Shown here piece after piece: positions 26,474-34,315 of a stretch of DNA of 64,000 nt. Within the stretch, counting starts at the first letter, position 1, and each line of letters begins with the position of its first letter. Where the stretch lies: contig JAKVOU010000001.1 of assembly GCA_022482625.1 (NCBI GenBank), positions 3,086,784-3,150,783 of the forward strand. Reading direction: 5' to 3'. The position numbers and the translations under genes are program-made. The stretch is from Spirochaetia bacterium (GTDB lineage: Bacteria > Spirochaetota > Spirochaetia > Sphaerochaetales > Sphaerochaetaceae). A model generated the notes under the pieces. The model was not told the origin of the DNA. It saw only the letters and a program-made list of their open reading frames with translations, and searched no databases.

Positions 26474-27046
26474 ATGAAAGTACTTATGATCAATGGCAGC
26501 CCTCGTGAACATGGTTGTACCTATACAGCACTCGATGAGATTGCCAAGACTTTGAAAGATGAGGGATTGGAAAGTGAGATACTGTATGTGGGAAACGTTC
26601 AGAAAGCACAGGACAGACAATTTGTTGCACAGGTAGCCCAGAAACTGAGGGAAGCTGATGGCTTCGTAGTCGGAAGTCCTGTCTACTATGCGGCACCTTC
26701 CCAAATTACCGTAACGTTGCTGGTGAATCTTTTCGGTATATTGAAAAGTGAAGATATAAGGCTGAAACCTGCGGCAGGTGTTGCTTCTGCAAGAAGAGCC
26801 GGGACTACATCGACCATTGACCAGATCAACAAATTTTTCCTCTATGGGCAGATGCCTGTCGTCTCTTCACAATATTGGCCCATGGTGCATGGCAACAGTC
26901 CTGCCGATGTGCTGAAGGATGAAGAAGGATTGCAGATCATGCGGACCCTTGCAAGAAACATGGCTTGGATGATCAAGAGTTTCAGCAAGGCTGCACTTCC
27001 GAAGCCTAAGACAGAGACCATCATGAGGACAAACTTCATCCGTTAG
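26474..27046 (+). CDS. NADPH-dependent FMN reductase/flavodoxin-family protein
   Basis: This 190-residue protein has a flavodoxin-like fold. The FMN phosphate loop is GSPREHGCTYTAL at residues 9-21, and DGFVVGSPVYYAAPSQ near 65-80 is the conserved flavin-ring region. Relatives reduce FMN, quinones or iron-sulfur centres with NAD(P)H. The substrate here is unknown. A GGAG site precedes the ATG. It is a single gene whose stop overlaps that of the convergent era by 4 bases (TTAG). Confidence 0.85.
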   Translation: MKVLMINGSPREHGCTYTALDEIAKTLKDEGLESEILYVGNVQKAQDRQFVAQVAQKLREADGFVVGSPVYYAAPSQITVTLLVNLFGILKSEDIRLKPAAGVASARRAGTTSTIDQINKFFLYGQMPVVSSQYWPMVHGNSPADVLKDEEGLQIMRTLARNMAWMIKSFSKAALPKPKTETIMRTNFIR

Positions 27047-27924
27047 TTGATGAGTTTGTCCAAAAGGAAGGAATTCTTTCGCCACTTGGGCTGGGCCTTG
27101 ACCCTGAGATCCAGATTCAGTTGCTTTCCTGGAAATATCTTTTTTATGGCATTGAAGGAATGTACTCTGATTTTCTTGATGGTTGAGCCGCCCTTGCCCA
27201 CGATGATTCCCTTTTGGCTTTCTCTTTCTACGATGATGAAGGCCCGGACCCAGACCTCTTCCTGCTGTGGATTGTACTCCAGGTCGGCAATATCCACATA
27301 GACAGCATGTGGTAATTCCTGCGTGACCATGGCAATGGTCTTGCCTCGGATGATTTCACTGATCCTGAATTCAAGAGGTCTGTCAGTGTAGGAATCCTCG
27401 GGATAAGCCAATTCTCCTTCAGGAGCCAGGGCAAAGAGCTCGATGAGCAGATCATCAATGCCTTTGTCTTCCTTTGCACTGATGATGTGGATCTTGGCTT
27501 GTCGGATATGAGTTTCAAGGAAAGCTTTCGCTGCATCGATTTGTGAGGGAAGAAGTAAGTCTGACTTGTTTATGCAACATACGATGGGTGCCTTGGCGCT
27601 GCTGACAATTGATGCGATGGTTTCTTCTTCCTTTCCTGCCGGTCTGGTGGCATCGAGCATGTAGATAATTATGTCGGTTTCCTCAAGGGAAGCTCTTGCA
27701 ACTTCCTGAAGCTTGAGGTTGAGTTTCTGTTCATTGAGGTGATAACCAGGGGTATCAGTGAAAATCAATTGGCCCCGTTGGTCGGTATAAATGCCACGGA
27801 TGGCATTGCGTGTCGTCTGAGGTGTGCTTGCCGTAATAGATACAGGCATTTCCGTGATAGTATTGACAAGTGTGCTTTTGCCACTGGAAGGCCTGCCGAT
27901 GATGGCTACTGTGCCACATTTCAT
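27043..27924 (-). CDS. era: GTPase Era
   Basis: This 293-residue ribosome-assembly GTPase binds 16S rRNA near its 3' end. Its G motifs are GRPSSGKST (G1), DTPGYH (G3), NKSD (G4) and ISAKED (G5). A C-terminal KH domain contains IIVGKGGSTIKKIR. Its size is normal. A GGGAG ribosome site stands 7 bases before the ATG. It is monocistronic as far as the sequence shows, convergent with the flavodoxin-like gene. Confidence 0.96.
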   Translation of the reverse strand: MKCGTVAIIGRPSSGKSTLVNTITEMPVSITASTPQTTRNAIRGIYTDQRGQLIFTDTPGYHLNEQKLNLKLQEVARASLEETDIIIYMLDATRPAGKEEETIASIVSSAKAPIVCCINKSDLLLPSQIDAAKAFLETHIRQAKIHIISAKEDKGIDDLLIELFALAPEGELAYPEDSYTDRPLEFRISEIIRGKTIAMVTQELPHAVYVDIADLEYNPQQEEVWVRAFIIVERESQKGIIVGKGGSTIKKIRVHSFNAIKKIFPGKQLNLDLRVKAQPKWRKNSFLLDKLIN

Positions 27925-28123
27925 GATTATGCTCCCGGGAGAAAAAGGGAATTCTTCTTCTGTGTAATCTGATATGCATGGTAGTCTATCCTATGAGGAA
28001 ATGCAATGATTTTACTGGTGGGTTGTGAAAAAGTTAAGGGGAACATCAGGGTGCTGGGTTTTCATTCAAACTATTATCAGATACAGTAAGTCAGTGGCCA
28101 TGGGCCCTATTCAGGAGAAAAAT

Positions 28124-28714
28124 ATGCAGTTGAACGACGAAGAGGAAAAAAAAGAAGAAAAGAAGGAACAGGATCCTGCAACCAATGAGAAACTGCTGAA
28201 GACAAGGCAGATACTGCTCAGTGGTGAAATAAACAAGGAAAGTGCCGAAGGTATCATCAAGCAGTTGCTGGTCATGGAGGCTGATGACCCTGACAAGGAA
28301 ATTACAATATTCATAAATAGCCCGGGAGGGGATGTCGATGCCGGCTATGCAATCTACGATATGGTCCGGTTCATTTCATGTCCCGTTACTATGGTCGGTG
28401 CGGGGTTGGTTGCCTCTGCTGCTTCTTTGATTTTTCTTGCAGTCCCGAAGGAAAAGAGGATCGGCTTGCCGAATTCAACCTATCTTATCCATCAGCCGAT
28501 GAGCGGGATGAAGGGTGTTGCTTCTGACATCGAGATTTATTCCAAGCAGATAGAAAAGCTGAGGGTCAAGCTTGATGCCGTTATCGCAGAAGCGACGGGC
28601 AAAAGCTTGGAAGAAGTAAGCGGAGATACGGAACGGGACCATTGGTTATTCAGCGAAGATGCCAAGACCTATGGATTGGTTGACCGAATTGTTTCGTCCA
28701 GATCCGATATCTAG
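28124..28714 (+). CDS. clpP: ATP-dependent Clp protease proteolytic subunit
   Basis: This 196-residue ClpP is the serine peptidase of the Clp complex. Its segments are FINSPGGDVDAGYAIYD, the nucleophile Ser in GLVASAAS, the catalytic His in YLIHQP and the acid residue in GDTERDHW, so the triad is present. Two features differ from the standard form: an acidic and lysine-rich N-terminus (NDEEEKKEEKKEQ), and ASAAS in place of the usual AASMG around the nucleophile. Both suggest a second, divergent ClpP. The start at 28124 has AGGAG 6 bases upstream; upstream in-frame codons would add up to 33 non-conserved residues. No clpX follows. A terminator is at 28736-28775. Confidence 0.9.
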   Translation: MQLNDEEEKKEEKKEQDPATNEKLLKTRQILLSGEINKESAEGIIKQLLVMEADDPDKEITIFINSPGGDVDAGYAIYDMVRFISCPVTMVGAGLVASAASLIFLAVPKEKRIGLPNSTYLIHQPMSGMKGVASDIEIYSKQIEKLRVKLDAVIAEATGKSLEEVSGDTERDHWLFSEDAKTYGLVDRIVSSRSDI

Positions 28715-28735
28715 GAAAACTCTCTGTTGCTTCAA

Positions 28736-28775
28736 GGGTCTCTGTTCCGCTGTGAGCGGTACGGAGGCCTTTTTG
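28736..28775 (+). terminator. clpP terminator
   Basis: A two-part stem (CTCTG/CGGAG around CCGCT-gtg-AGCGG, closed by GG/CC) is followed by TTTTTG. Confidence 0.8.
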
Positions 28776-28831
28776 TTTGTGTGCTCAACTGAAAAGGGAC
28801 CCTTTTCCGTTACATATAACGGGAGGGGACC

Positions 28832-29821
28832 ATGTTGGTATGCATGTTGCTGTCGATATTTCTGTTGTGTTCCTGCAGTCTGCCTGCTGAAAAACCTTGC
28901 AGTTGTTTTTCCATTATGAGCTGGAACGTCCAGAACCTGATGGATGCCAAGTTGGATGGCAGTGAATATGATGAATACAAACCTGGGAACGGTTGGGATG
29001 AGGTTGCATATCGACGGCGGCTGAAACTTGCTGCAGATATCATTGATGATGTTGATGCAGACCTTGTTCTCTTGCAGGAAGTTGAGAATTCCCAAGTGTT
29101 GGCAGATCTGTCGGAGAAATATCTTTCCCGGTATGGTTATAAATGGTATGGGACAATAAAGAAAAAAGGGAATGCAATTGCCCTTGGTTTCTTGTCCAAG
29201 GAGAAGCCGGCCGATCTTCTTGTCCATGGGGTATCTGGTGCCCGTTCCGTATTGGAAATTGACTTTTCCTTTGCGGATGACAAGCTGGTGGTACTGACGT
29301 GTCATGGAAAAAGCCGTCTGGGAGATGCAAGGGAAAGTGCACGGCTTAGGTTGGAACTGTCAAAGACACTTTCTGCACAGCTTGCACTGCATGAAAATGA
29401 CCTTGTACTTTGTGCGGGGGACTTCAATGGAAATGTCGGGGATGACAGTCAGATAGGTCAACCCCCTATCGTTGATGTTGCCAGCGCGGAATATCACCGC
29501 TTTGTCGATAAAGGTTCTCTATGTGTGTCGGGAGATAGAAACTACCTCGTCGGAAAGACACTTTACAGTCCTGAATTGGATGATGGAATAAAACTTACAA
29601 AACCTGGTACATACTACTACAGTGGAGAAGGATGGCAGTATTTTGACCATATCTATACTTCTGCTGCCGGATTTGATGGCAATGGGATGGAGTTTGAAGC
29701 TTTTGATATCTATGCTCCGGAAAAGCTTTGTAAGGTCGAAGGTGTCCCTTATGCGTGGGACAGAAGCGGGCTTGCCGGAATAAGCGATCACTTTCCAGTT
29801 GTCCTGCAACTGAAGAAATAA
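28832..29821 (+). CDS. Exported endonuclease/exonuclease/phosphatase-family lipoprotein
   Basis: This 329-residue protein starts with a short hydrophobic signal ending in a lipobox-like LLCSC, so it is probably anchored at a membrane facing the periplasm. The remainder is an EEP-fold domain: IMSWNVQNLMD at the start, LLQEVEN (metal-binding Glu), GDFNGN (catalytic Asp/Asn) and the terminal ISDHFPVV (catalytic Asp-His). The active site is therefore complete. Targets of exported relatives include nucleic acids, sphingomyelin or phosphoinositides; none is indicated here. A GGAGG site precedes the ATG. It is convergent with rex. Confidence 0.85.
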   Translation: MLVCMLLSIFLLCSCSLPAEKPCSCFSIMSWNVQNLMDAKLDGSEYDEYKPGNGWDEVAYRRRLKLAADIIDDVDADLVLLQEVENSQVLADLSEKYLSRYGYKWYGTIKKKGNAIALGFLSKEKPADLLVHGVSGARSVLEIDFSFADDKLVVLTCHGKSRLGDARESARLRLELSKTLSAQLALHENDLVLCAGDFNGNVGDDSQIGQPPIVDVASAEYHRFVDKGSLCVSGDRNYLVGKTLYSPELDDGIKLTKPGTYYYSGEGWQYFDHIYTSAAGFDGNGMEFEAFDIYAPEKLCKVEGVPYAWDRSGLAGISDHFPVVLQLKK

Positions 29822-29822
29822 A

Positions 29823-29850
29823 GGAGAGAGCTGCAAGACAGCGTCTCTCC
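29823..29850 (-). terminator. Terminator between the EEP lipoprotein gene and rex
   Basis: A 7-bp stem GGAGAGA/TCTCTCC with an inner GCTG/CAGC is followed on the minus strand by TTTATTTCTT. It serves rex and may also stop the convergent gene. Confidence 0.75.
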
Positions 29851-29859
29851 CCTTGGTTG

Positions 29860-30537
29860 CTATTCAATATCATCCTGTCCTGGCGCTTCAGCTGCCGGAG
29901 TCTTTGATCTCTTGGGAAACCGAAGTTCGTAGAATATCTGTTCTAGTGAAAGGCTTAGGTTGATGTTGTGTACGACTGACAAGTTGCCATCAGGCATTTC
30001 TACAGGCTTGAGTGTGACGGGACTGAAATTCAGTATCCCCGTTACACCTGCAGTCAAAAGCCGCTGATACGTATCTGCAGCCGCAATTTCTGGTACCGTG
30101 ATGATACCTACACGGACATTCATGGCTTCAACTACTTCATCAAGTCTTGAAAGGGGATAAATAGGAGTCGGTTGAGAAGCATCACTGTAGACCTGTGGAT
30201 CATTATCAAAACCGGCAACGACTTTGATGCCGTCAGGTTCGAATCCGTTATAGTGCATCAGCGCCAGGCCGATTCTTCCACAACCGATAATGATTGTATT
30301 CTGAGGATCTCCCTTCCCTAACAAATCGGAAAGAGACTGCAGGAGATCGGTGATTTCGTAACCACCTCTTTTCTGTCCGTGGATTGACAACTGCGAAAAG
30401 TCCTTTCGCACGACAGCTGGAGAAACTCCGGCAGCATCGGCAAGATTGTGTGCGAAGACTTTTTCGAGACCTATTGATCTAAGTCTGTTGAGTGCCCTGT
30501 AATAGCGAGTAATTCTTATTAACTGGTCATTGTTCAT
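29860..30537 (-). CDS. rex: Redox-sensing transcriptional repressor Rex
   Basis: This 225-residue repressor senses the NADH/NAD+ ratio. It has an N-terminal winged helix (GVSPAVVRKDFSQL), a Rossmann NAD(H) domain with GCGRIGLAL, and a C-terminal domain-swapping helix (LEQIFYELRF). High NADH releases it from operators before fermentation and hydrogenase genes. It lies divergent to the NADH-linked hydrogenase operon across an AT-rich 480-base region, so that operon is the likely target. The ATG at 30537 has AAGGA 7 bases upstream; a start at 30561 lacks a site. The C-terminal tail is a little longer than usual. Confidence 0.94.
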   Translation of the reverse strand: MNNDQLIRITRYYRALNRLRSIGLEKVFAHNLADAAGVSPAVVRKDFSQLSIHGQKRGGYEITDLLQSLSDLLGKGDPQNTIIIGCGRIGLALMHYNGFEPDGIKVVAGFDNDPQVYSDASQPTPIYPLSRLDEVVEAMNVRVGIITVPEIAAADTYQRLLTAGVTGILNFSPVTLKPVEMPDGNLSVVHNINLSLSLEQIFYELRFPKRSKTPAAEAPGQDDIE

Positions 30538-31021
30538 TATTTTTTCCTTGTTATGTGTCATATGTTATAATAAACTATATAATAAGTCAATAAAATGATG
30601 GTTATCGAAGAAAAATAGAAAAAAAATGGAGAATGAATGTATTAACAACAGAAATCTTCATCATTTTGTCTCTAAGTATTTTTACAACGATACTTTAGAT
30701 TGTCGATAATGACTAGATTTGTATAATGATAATATTGTACTGCTTGTTCAATATTTTAAAATTATGATAAAAAAAGTAAAAATTTTTATCAATAAAATAA
30801 CTTAGGAAACAAGTATAAAAATTATTATTTTATATTTATGTGATTTGATTCATATTAAACTGTATATAATCCAATATTATGAATATTTTATTACGTTGAT
30901 AAGATATAAAAGGGAATAATTCTTTCAGTCTTATGTACAAATATTTTAATCAATGGTACAATTGGTGCCACTAACGAAAGCTTGTTTTTACTGTGGTTCG
31001 GTAAGGACAATTGGAGGGTAC
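30538..31021. promoter_or_regulatory. AT-rich divergent control region between rex and the hydrogenase operon
   Basis: About 480 bases without a supported gene and very AT-rich. A perfect TATAAT lies at 30865-30870, with only a weak -35. It is flanked by a 7-bp inverted repeat, ATTCATA (30848-30854) and TATGAAT (30878-30884), a candidate operator. Full Rex-type palindromes (TTGTTAA-N4-TTAACAA style) were not found. Only half-sites are visible, TTAACAA near 30633 and TTGTT near 30755. Confidence 0.5.
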
Positions 31022-31489
31022 ATGTCTGAGAAAACAGAAAAGTTCTCGCCTGAGTTGATGGCGTTCATCGACGAATGGCGGAACAAACCGGGTAATCTCA
31101 TCATGATTCTGCATAAGGTACAAGGTGAATTTGGCTATGTCTCTCGTGAATCAGCGGAAGAAGTATCCAAATTGATTGATGTCCCTTTGGCAAAAATCTG
31201 GGGAGTTTTGACGTTTTATCATTTCTTCAAGCTTACGAAGCCTGGGAAAATCAACATTCAGGTCTGTCTTGGTACTGCCTGCTATCTCAAGGGTAGTGAG
31301 GGTATCATTGAGGAAATTCACAACCAGCTCGGCCTTGATGTCGGAAAAGTGACCGAGGATGGTAAGTTTTCCTTGGAGGCTGTCCGTTGCATAGGTTGCT
31401 GTGGTTTGGCTCCTGTAATGACTGTGGCCGGTGAGGTCTATGGCAAGCTGACGAAAAGTCAGATACCTGCTATCTTGCAGAAGTATTGA
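31022..31489 (+). CDS. hydC: NADH-dependent [FeFe] hydrogenase, NuoE-like subunit (HydC/HndA)
   Basis: This 155-residue thioredoxin-like [2Fe-2S] protein is equivalent to NuoE. The four ligand cysteines are in CLGTACYLKG and CIGCCG. With HydB and HydA it forms the soluble trimeric hydrogenase that couples NADH and reduced ferredoxin oxidation to H2 production (electron confurcation), or the reverse. The start at 31022 has GGAGG 4 bases upstream; an upstream in-frame ATG at 30953 adds non-conserved residues. It is the first gene of a five-gene operon that ends at the terminator at 36078. Confidence 0.92.
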   Translation: MSEKTEKFSPELMAFIDEWRNKPGNLIMILHKVQGEFGYVSRESAEEVSKLIDVPLAKIWGVLTFYHFFKLTKPGKINIQVCLGTACYLKGSEGIIEEIHNQLGLDVGKVTEDGKFSLEAVRCIGCCGLAPVMTVAGEVYGKLTKSQIPAILQKY

Positions 31490-31504
31490 AGAAGGAAACA
31501 TAGG

Positions 31505-32086
31505 ATGCATCGGTATGTGACTGATTTTATCCTTGACATTGTCCAGAATTCTTTTGAAGCAGACAGTAATAACGTGGAACTGGTGCTTAGGGAGGATGAC
31601 AGATATCTTGACATGACAGTCAGGGACGATGGAAAAGGAATGAGCCACCAGATGCTGGAAAAGGTCCTTGATCCCTATCAGACTGATGGAATCAAACATA
31701 TAAAAAGGAAAGTTGGGCTAGGGCTTCCGTTCCTCGTGCAGGCAACAAGATCGGCAGGAGGAAGTTTTGATATACAATCGGAAGTCAGCAAAGGTACAGT
31801 AGTAAAGTGTAGGTTTGACCTATGTAACATTGACACTCCTCCGATGGGGGATATCCCTTCTACGTTGCTTGCCTTGGTGAGTCATCCGGCTGCCAAGGGA
31901 GTTGAGATTGAAAGGAGCCTGTCAACGTCAAAGGGAAGTGATTCCTATCACCTTTCAAGGGAGAAGTTGCTTGAAGTCTTGGGGTCCTTTACTACGGTAG
32001 CTACACTGAACCTGCTGATGGAGTATCTCCAATCGCAGGAAGAAGCGCTCGACAGATTCAAGGTGGATCATATTCCGGTCCTATGA
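31505..32086 (+). CDS. GHKL-type ATP-binding protein of the hydrogenase operon
   Basis: This 193-residue protein has a histidine-kinase-like ATPase fold only. The N-box is DIVQNSFEAD, the G1 box DDGKGM and the G2 box VGLGLPFL. There is no dimerisation/phosphoacceptor domain and no sensor, so it is not a classical kinase; an anti-sigma-factor-like kinase or a chaperone-like ATPase is possible. Similar genes recur between the NuoE-like and NuoF-like genes of [FeFe]-hydrogenase operons in Thermotogae and Firmicutes. This suggests a conserved but undefined part in making or regulating the enzyme. It follows hydC by 15 bases. Confidence 0.8.
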   Translation: MHRYVTDFILDIVQNSFEADSNNVELVLREDDRYLDMTVRDDGKGMSHQMLEKVLDPYQTDGIKHIKRKVGLGLPFLVQATRSAGGSFDIQSEVSKGTVVKCRFDLCNIDTPPMGDIPSTLLALVSHPAAKGVEIERSLSTSKGSDSYHLSREKLLEVLGSFTTVATLNLLMEYLQSQEEALDRFKVDHIPVL

Positions 32087-32107
32087 AAGGAATGAATGGA
32101 GAAAAAA

Positions 32108-32503
32108 ATGGCAAAAATGACACTTGAAGATCTTAGGAAACTGAGAGAATCAAAACAGGATGCGCTTCGCAAGAGAGATGTGGAAGGCAAGGATTGTCAG
32201 GTTATCGTCGGCATGGGTACCTGCGGTATTGCAGCAGGAGCCAAGGTCGTACTTGATGCTTTCCTCAGTGAACTTGAAGCCAAGGGAATCGAGAATGTCT
32301 CGGTTACCCAGACAGGCTGCATGGGACTTTGCCATGTAGAACCTACGGTTGAAGTCATCGTACCGGGTATGCCTGATGTCATCTATGGCAACGTAGATGC
32401 GAAGGTAGTGAAGCAGATTGTTGCAGACCATATCATCGGCAAGAAGCTGGTGTCCGAACATGTATTCGACAAGCCTGCCGCAGATATTCTTAAGAAGGAC
32501 TAA
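32108..32503 (+). CDS. [2Fe-2S] ferredoxin-like subunit (HndB-like)
   Basis: This 131-residue thioredoxin-like ferredoxin has cysteines in GTCGIAAGA and TGCMGLCHVEP, the pattern of HndB and of the N-terminal part of HydB. It probably carries electrons in, or stabilises, the hydrogenase complex. GGAG lies 6 bases before the ATG at 32108. An ATG at 32096 with AAGGA at 4 bases is an alternative and adds four residues. It lies between the GHKL gene and hydB, with only 3 bases to the next gene. Confidence 0.82.
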   Translation: MAKMTLEDLRKLRESKQDALRKRDVEGKDCQVIVGMGTCGIAAGAKVVLDAFLSELEAKGIENVSVTQTGCMGLCHVEPTVEVIVPGMPDVIYGNVDAKVVKQIVADHIIGKKLVSEHVFDKPAADILKKD

Positions 32504-32506
32504 GCA

Positions 32507-34294
32507 ATGGCATTCAGAAACTATATCTTGGTTTGCGGAGGTACCGGTTGTGAATCCAGCCGCTCCGAGGAGATTTATCAGAATCTCATAAAGGAATGTG
32601 AGGCCCAGGGCGTCAAGGATGAAGTACAGGTCATCAAGACCGGATGCTTTGGATTCTGCGAACAGGGCCCTATTGTCAAGATTCTTCCTGAGGATGCTTT
32701 CTATGTCAAGGTAAAACCCGAGGATGCCAAGGAACTTGTGGCCGAGCATATTATCAAAGGCCGTGAAGTTACAAGGCTTCTGTATGATAAGAACCAGAGC
32801 AAGAGGAATACAAAGGTAGAGGATATCCAGTTCTATCAGAAACAGTTTAGGATTGTCCTTCGTAACTGCGGTAAGATAGATCCTGAGAACATCGATGAGT
32901 ATATTGCACGTGATGGTTATGAAGCTTTGGAAAAAGCTTTGTTCGAGATGACTCCCGAACAGATCGTTGATGAACTCAAGACTGCTGGACTTCGGGGACG
33001 TGGCGGTGCAGGTTTCCCGACCTGGATGAAATGGAATTTTACCAAGAGTTCTCCTGGTGAGATCAAGTATGTCGTATGCAATGCCGATGAGGGCGATCCT
33101 GGTGCTTATATGGACCGTTCGACTTTGGAAGGCGATCCGCATTCCGTGCTTGAGGCCATGACGATTTGTGGCAAGGCAATCGGAGCCCATCAGGGATTCA
33201 TTTACATCAGGGCTGAATATCCATTGGCAATTCATCGTCTTGAAGTTGCCATGAAACAGTCCCGTGAATATGGATTGCTCGGTAAGGATATTTTGGGCAG
33301 TGGTTTTGATTTTGATATTGAAATCAGACTTGGTGCCGGTGCCTTTGTCTGTGGCGAGGAAACAGCCTTGCTTCAGTCGATTGAAGGGCATCGTGGTATG
33401 CCGCAGCCTCGTCCACCATTCCCTGCCGTCAAAGGTCTGTGGGGTAAACCGACATGTATCAATAATGTTGAGACCTTTGCAAACGTTGCTGTCATTATCA
33501 ACAAGGGTGGCAATTGGTTCAATAAGATAGGAACTGATGACAGCCATGGTACCAAGGTATTTGCCTTGACTGGTAAGATTGCAAATTCTGGGTTGGTTGA
33601 AGTTCCTATGGGGACCACACTGAGAGAAATCGTATTTGATATCGGTGGTGGTATTGCCAATGGCAAGAAGTTCAAAGCCGTACAGACCGGAGGTCCTTCT
33701 GGTGGTGTCATTACCGAAGAGAACCTTGATACTCCTATTGATTTCGGTGGCTTGATCAAAATCGGCTCCATGATGGGAAGTGGTGGTATGATCGTCATGG
33801 ATGAGGATGACTGTATCGTCGACGTGGCAAAGTTCTACTTGAACTTTTCTGTGGACGAATCCTGTGGCAAATGTGCTCCTTGCCGTATCGGCGGACGTTC
33901 ATTGCTGCATATCCTGGATAAGATTACCTGTGGAAATGGAACTTTGGAGGATATCGATACCATCCATAAGATTGCTCATGCCATGCAGAAAGGTGCACTC
34001 TGTGCCCTTGGGCAGACTACACCGAATCCGGTACTTTCAGGACTTCGGTACTTCCCTGAGGAATACAGGGCCCACATTGTGGACAAGAAGTGCCCGGCAG
34101 GCAAGTGCAAGAAACTGATTACCTATGTAATCGATCCTGCAAAATGTATCGGTTGTACAGCTTGTGCACGCAAGTGTCCTGTCGGAGCGATTTCCGGAGA
34201 AAGGAAACAACCCCATAAGATCAACACTGCTGCATGTATCAAATGCGGTGCCTGCTATGCCACCTGCAAATTCGGTGCCATTTCAATCCACTAA
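32507..34294 (+). CDS. hydB: NADH-dependent [FeFe] hydrogenase, NuoF-like subunit (HydB/HndC)
   Basis: This 595-residue flavoprotein is the NADH- and FMN-binding subunit. An N-terminal [2Fe-2S] domain (GGTGCESS, KTGCFGFCEQG) is followed by the NuoF core. That core shows GLRGRGGAGFPTWMKW (NADH), NADEGDPGAYMDR (FMN), GAGAFVCGEETALL and the [4Fe-4S] motif ESCGKCAPCRIG. A C-terminal 2x[4Fe-4S] ferredoxin domain has CIGCTACARKCP and CIKCGACYATCK. This is the normal HydB architecture for an electron-bifurcating enzyme. It is 22 bases upstream of hydA. Confidence 0.95.
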   Translation: MAFRNYILVCGGTGCESSRSEEIYQNLIKECEAQGVKDEVQVIKTGCFGFCEQGPIVKILPEDAFYVKVKPEDAKELVAEHIIKGREVTRLLYDKNQSKRNTKVEDIQFYQKQFRIVLRNCGKIDPENIDEYIARDGYEALEKALFEMTPEQIVDELKTAGLRGRGGAGFPTWMKWNFTKSSPGEIKYVVCNADEGDPGAYMDRSTLEGDPHSVLEAMTICGKAIGAHQGFIYIRAEYPLAIHRLEVAMKQSREYGLLGKDILGSGFDFDIEIRLGAGAFVCGEETALLQSIEGHRGMPQPRPPFPAVKGLWGKPTCINNVETFANVAVIINKGGNWFNKIGTDDSHGTKVFALTGKIANSGLVEVPMGTTLREIVFDIGGGIANGKKFKAVQTGGPSGGVITEENLDTPIDFGGLIKIGSMMGSGGMIVMDEDDCIVDVAKFYLNFSVDESCGKCAPCRIGGRSLLHILDKITCGNGTLEDIDTIHKIAHAMQKGALCALGQTTPNPVLSGLRYFPEEYRAHIVDKKCPAGKCKKLITYVIDPAKCIGCTACARKCPVGAISGERKQPHKINTAACIKCGACYATCKFGAISIH

Positions 34295-34315
34295 GGTACC
34301 GGGAGGACAAGAGTA

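Noticed and set aside
30562-30952. CRISPR-like or direct repeats in the AT-rich region before the hydrogenase operon
   Set aside because: No regularly spaced repeat is present; the similarity is only low-complexity A and T.
30953-31021. Longer N-terminus for hydC starting at 30953
   Set aside because: The extra residues are not conserved in NuoE-like proteins, while GGAGG stands directly before the ATG at 31022.
32150-33547. A 465-codon open frame on the minus strand opposite the HndB and HydB genes
   Set aside because: It lies wholly antisense to well-matched hydrogenase genes, shows no family pattern, and its openness follows from codon bias of the plus-strand genes.
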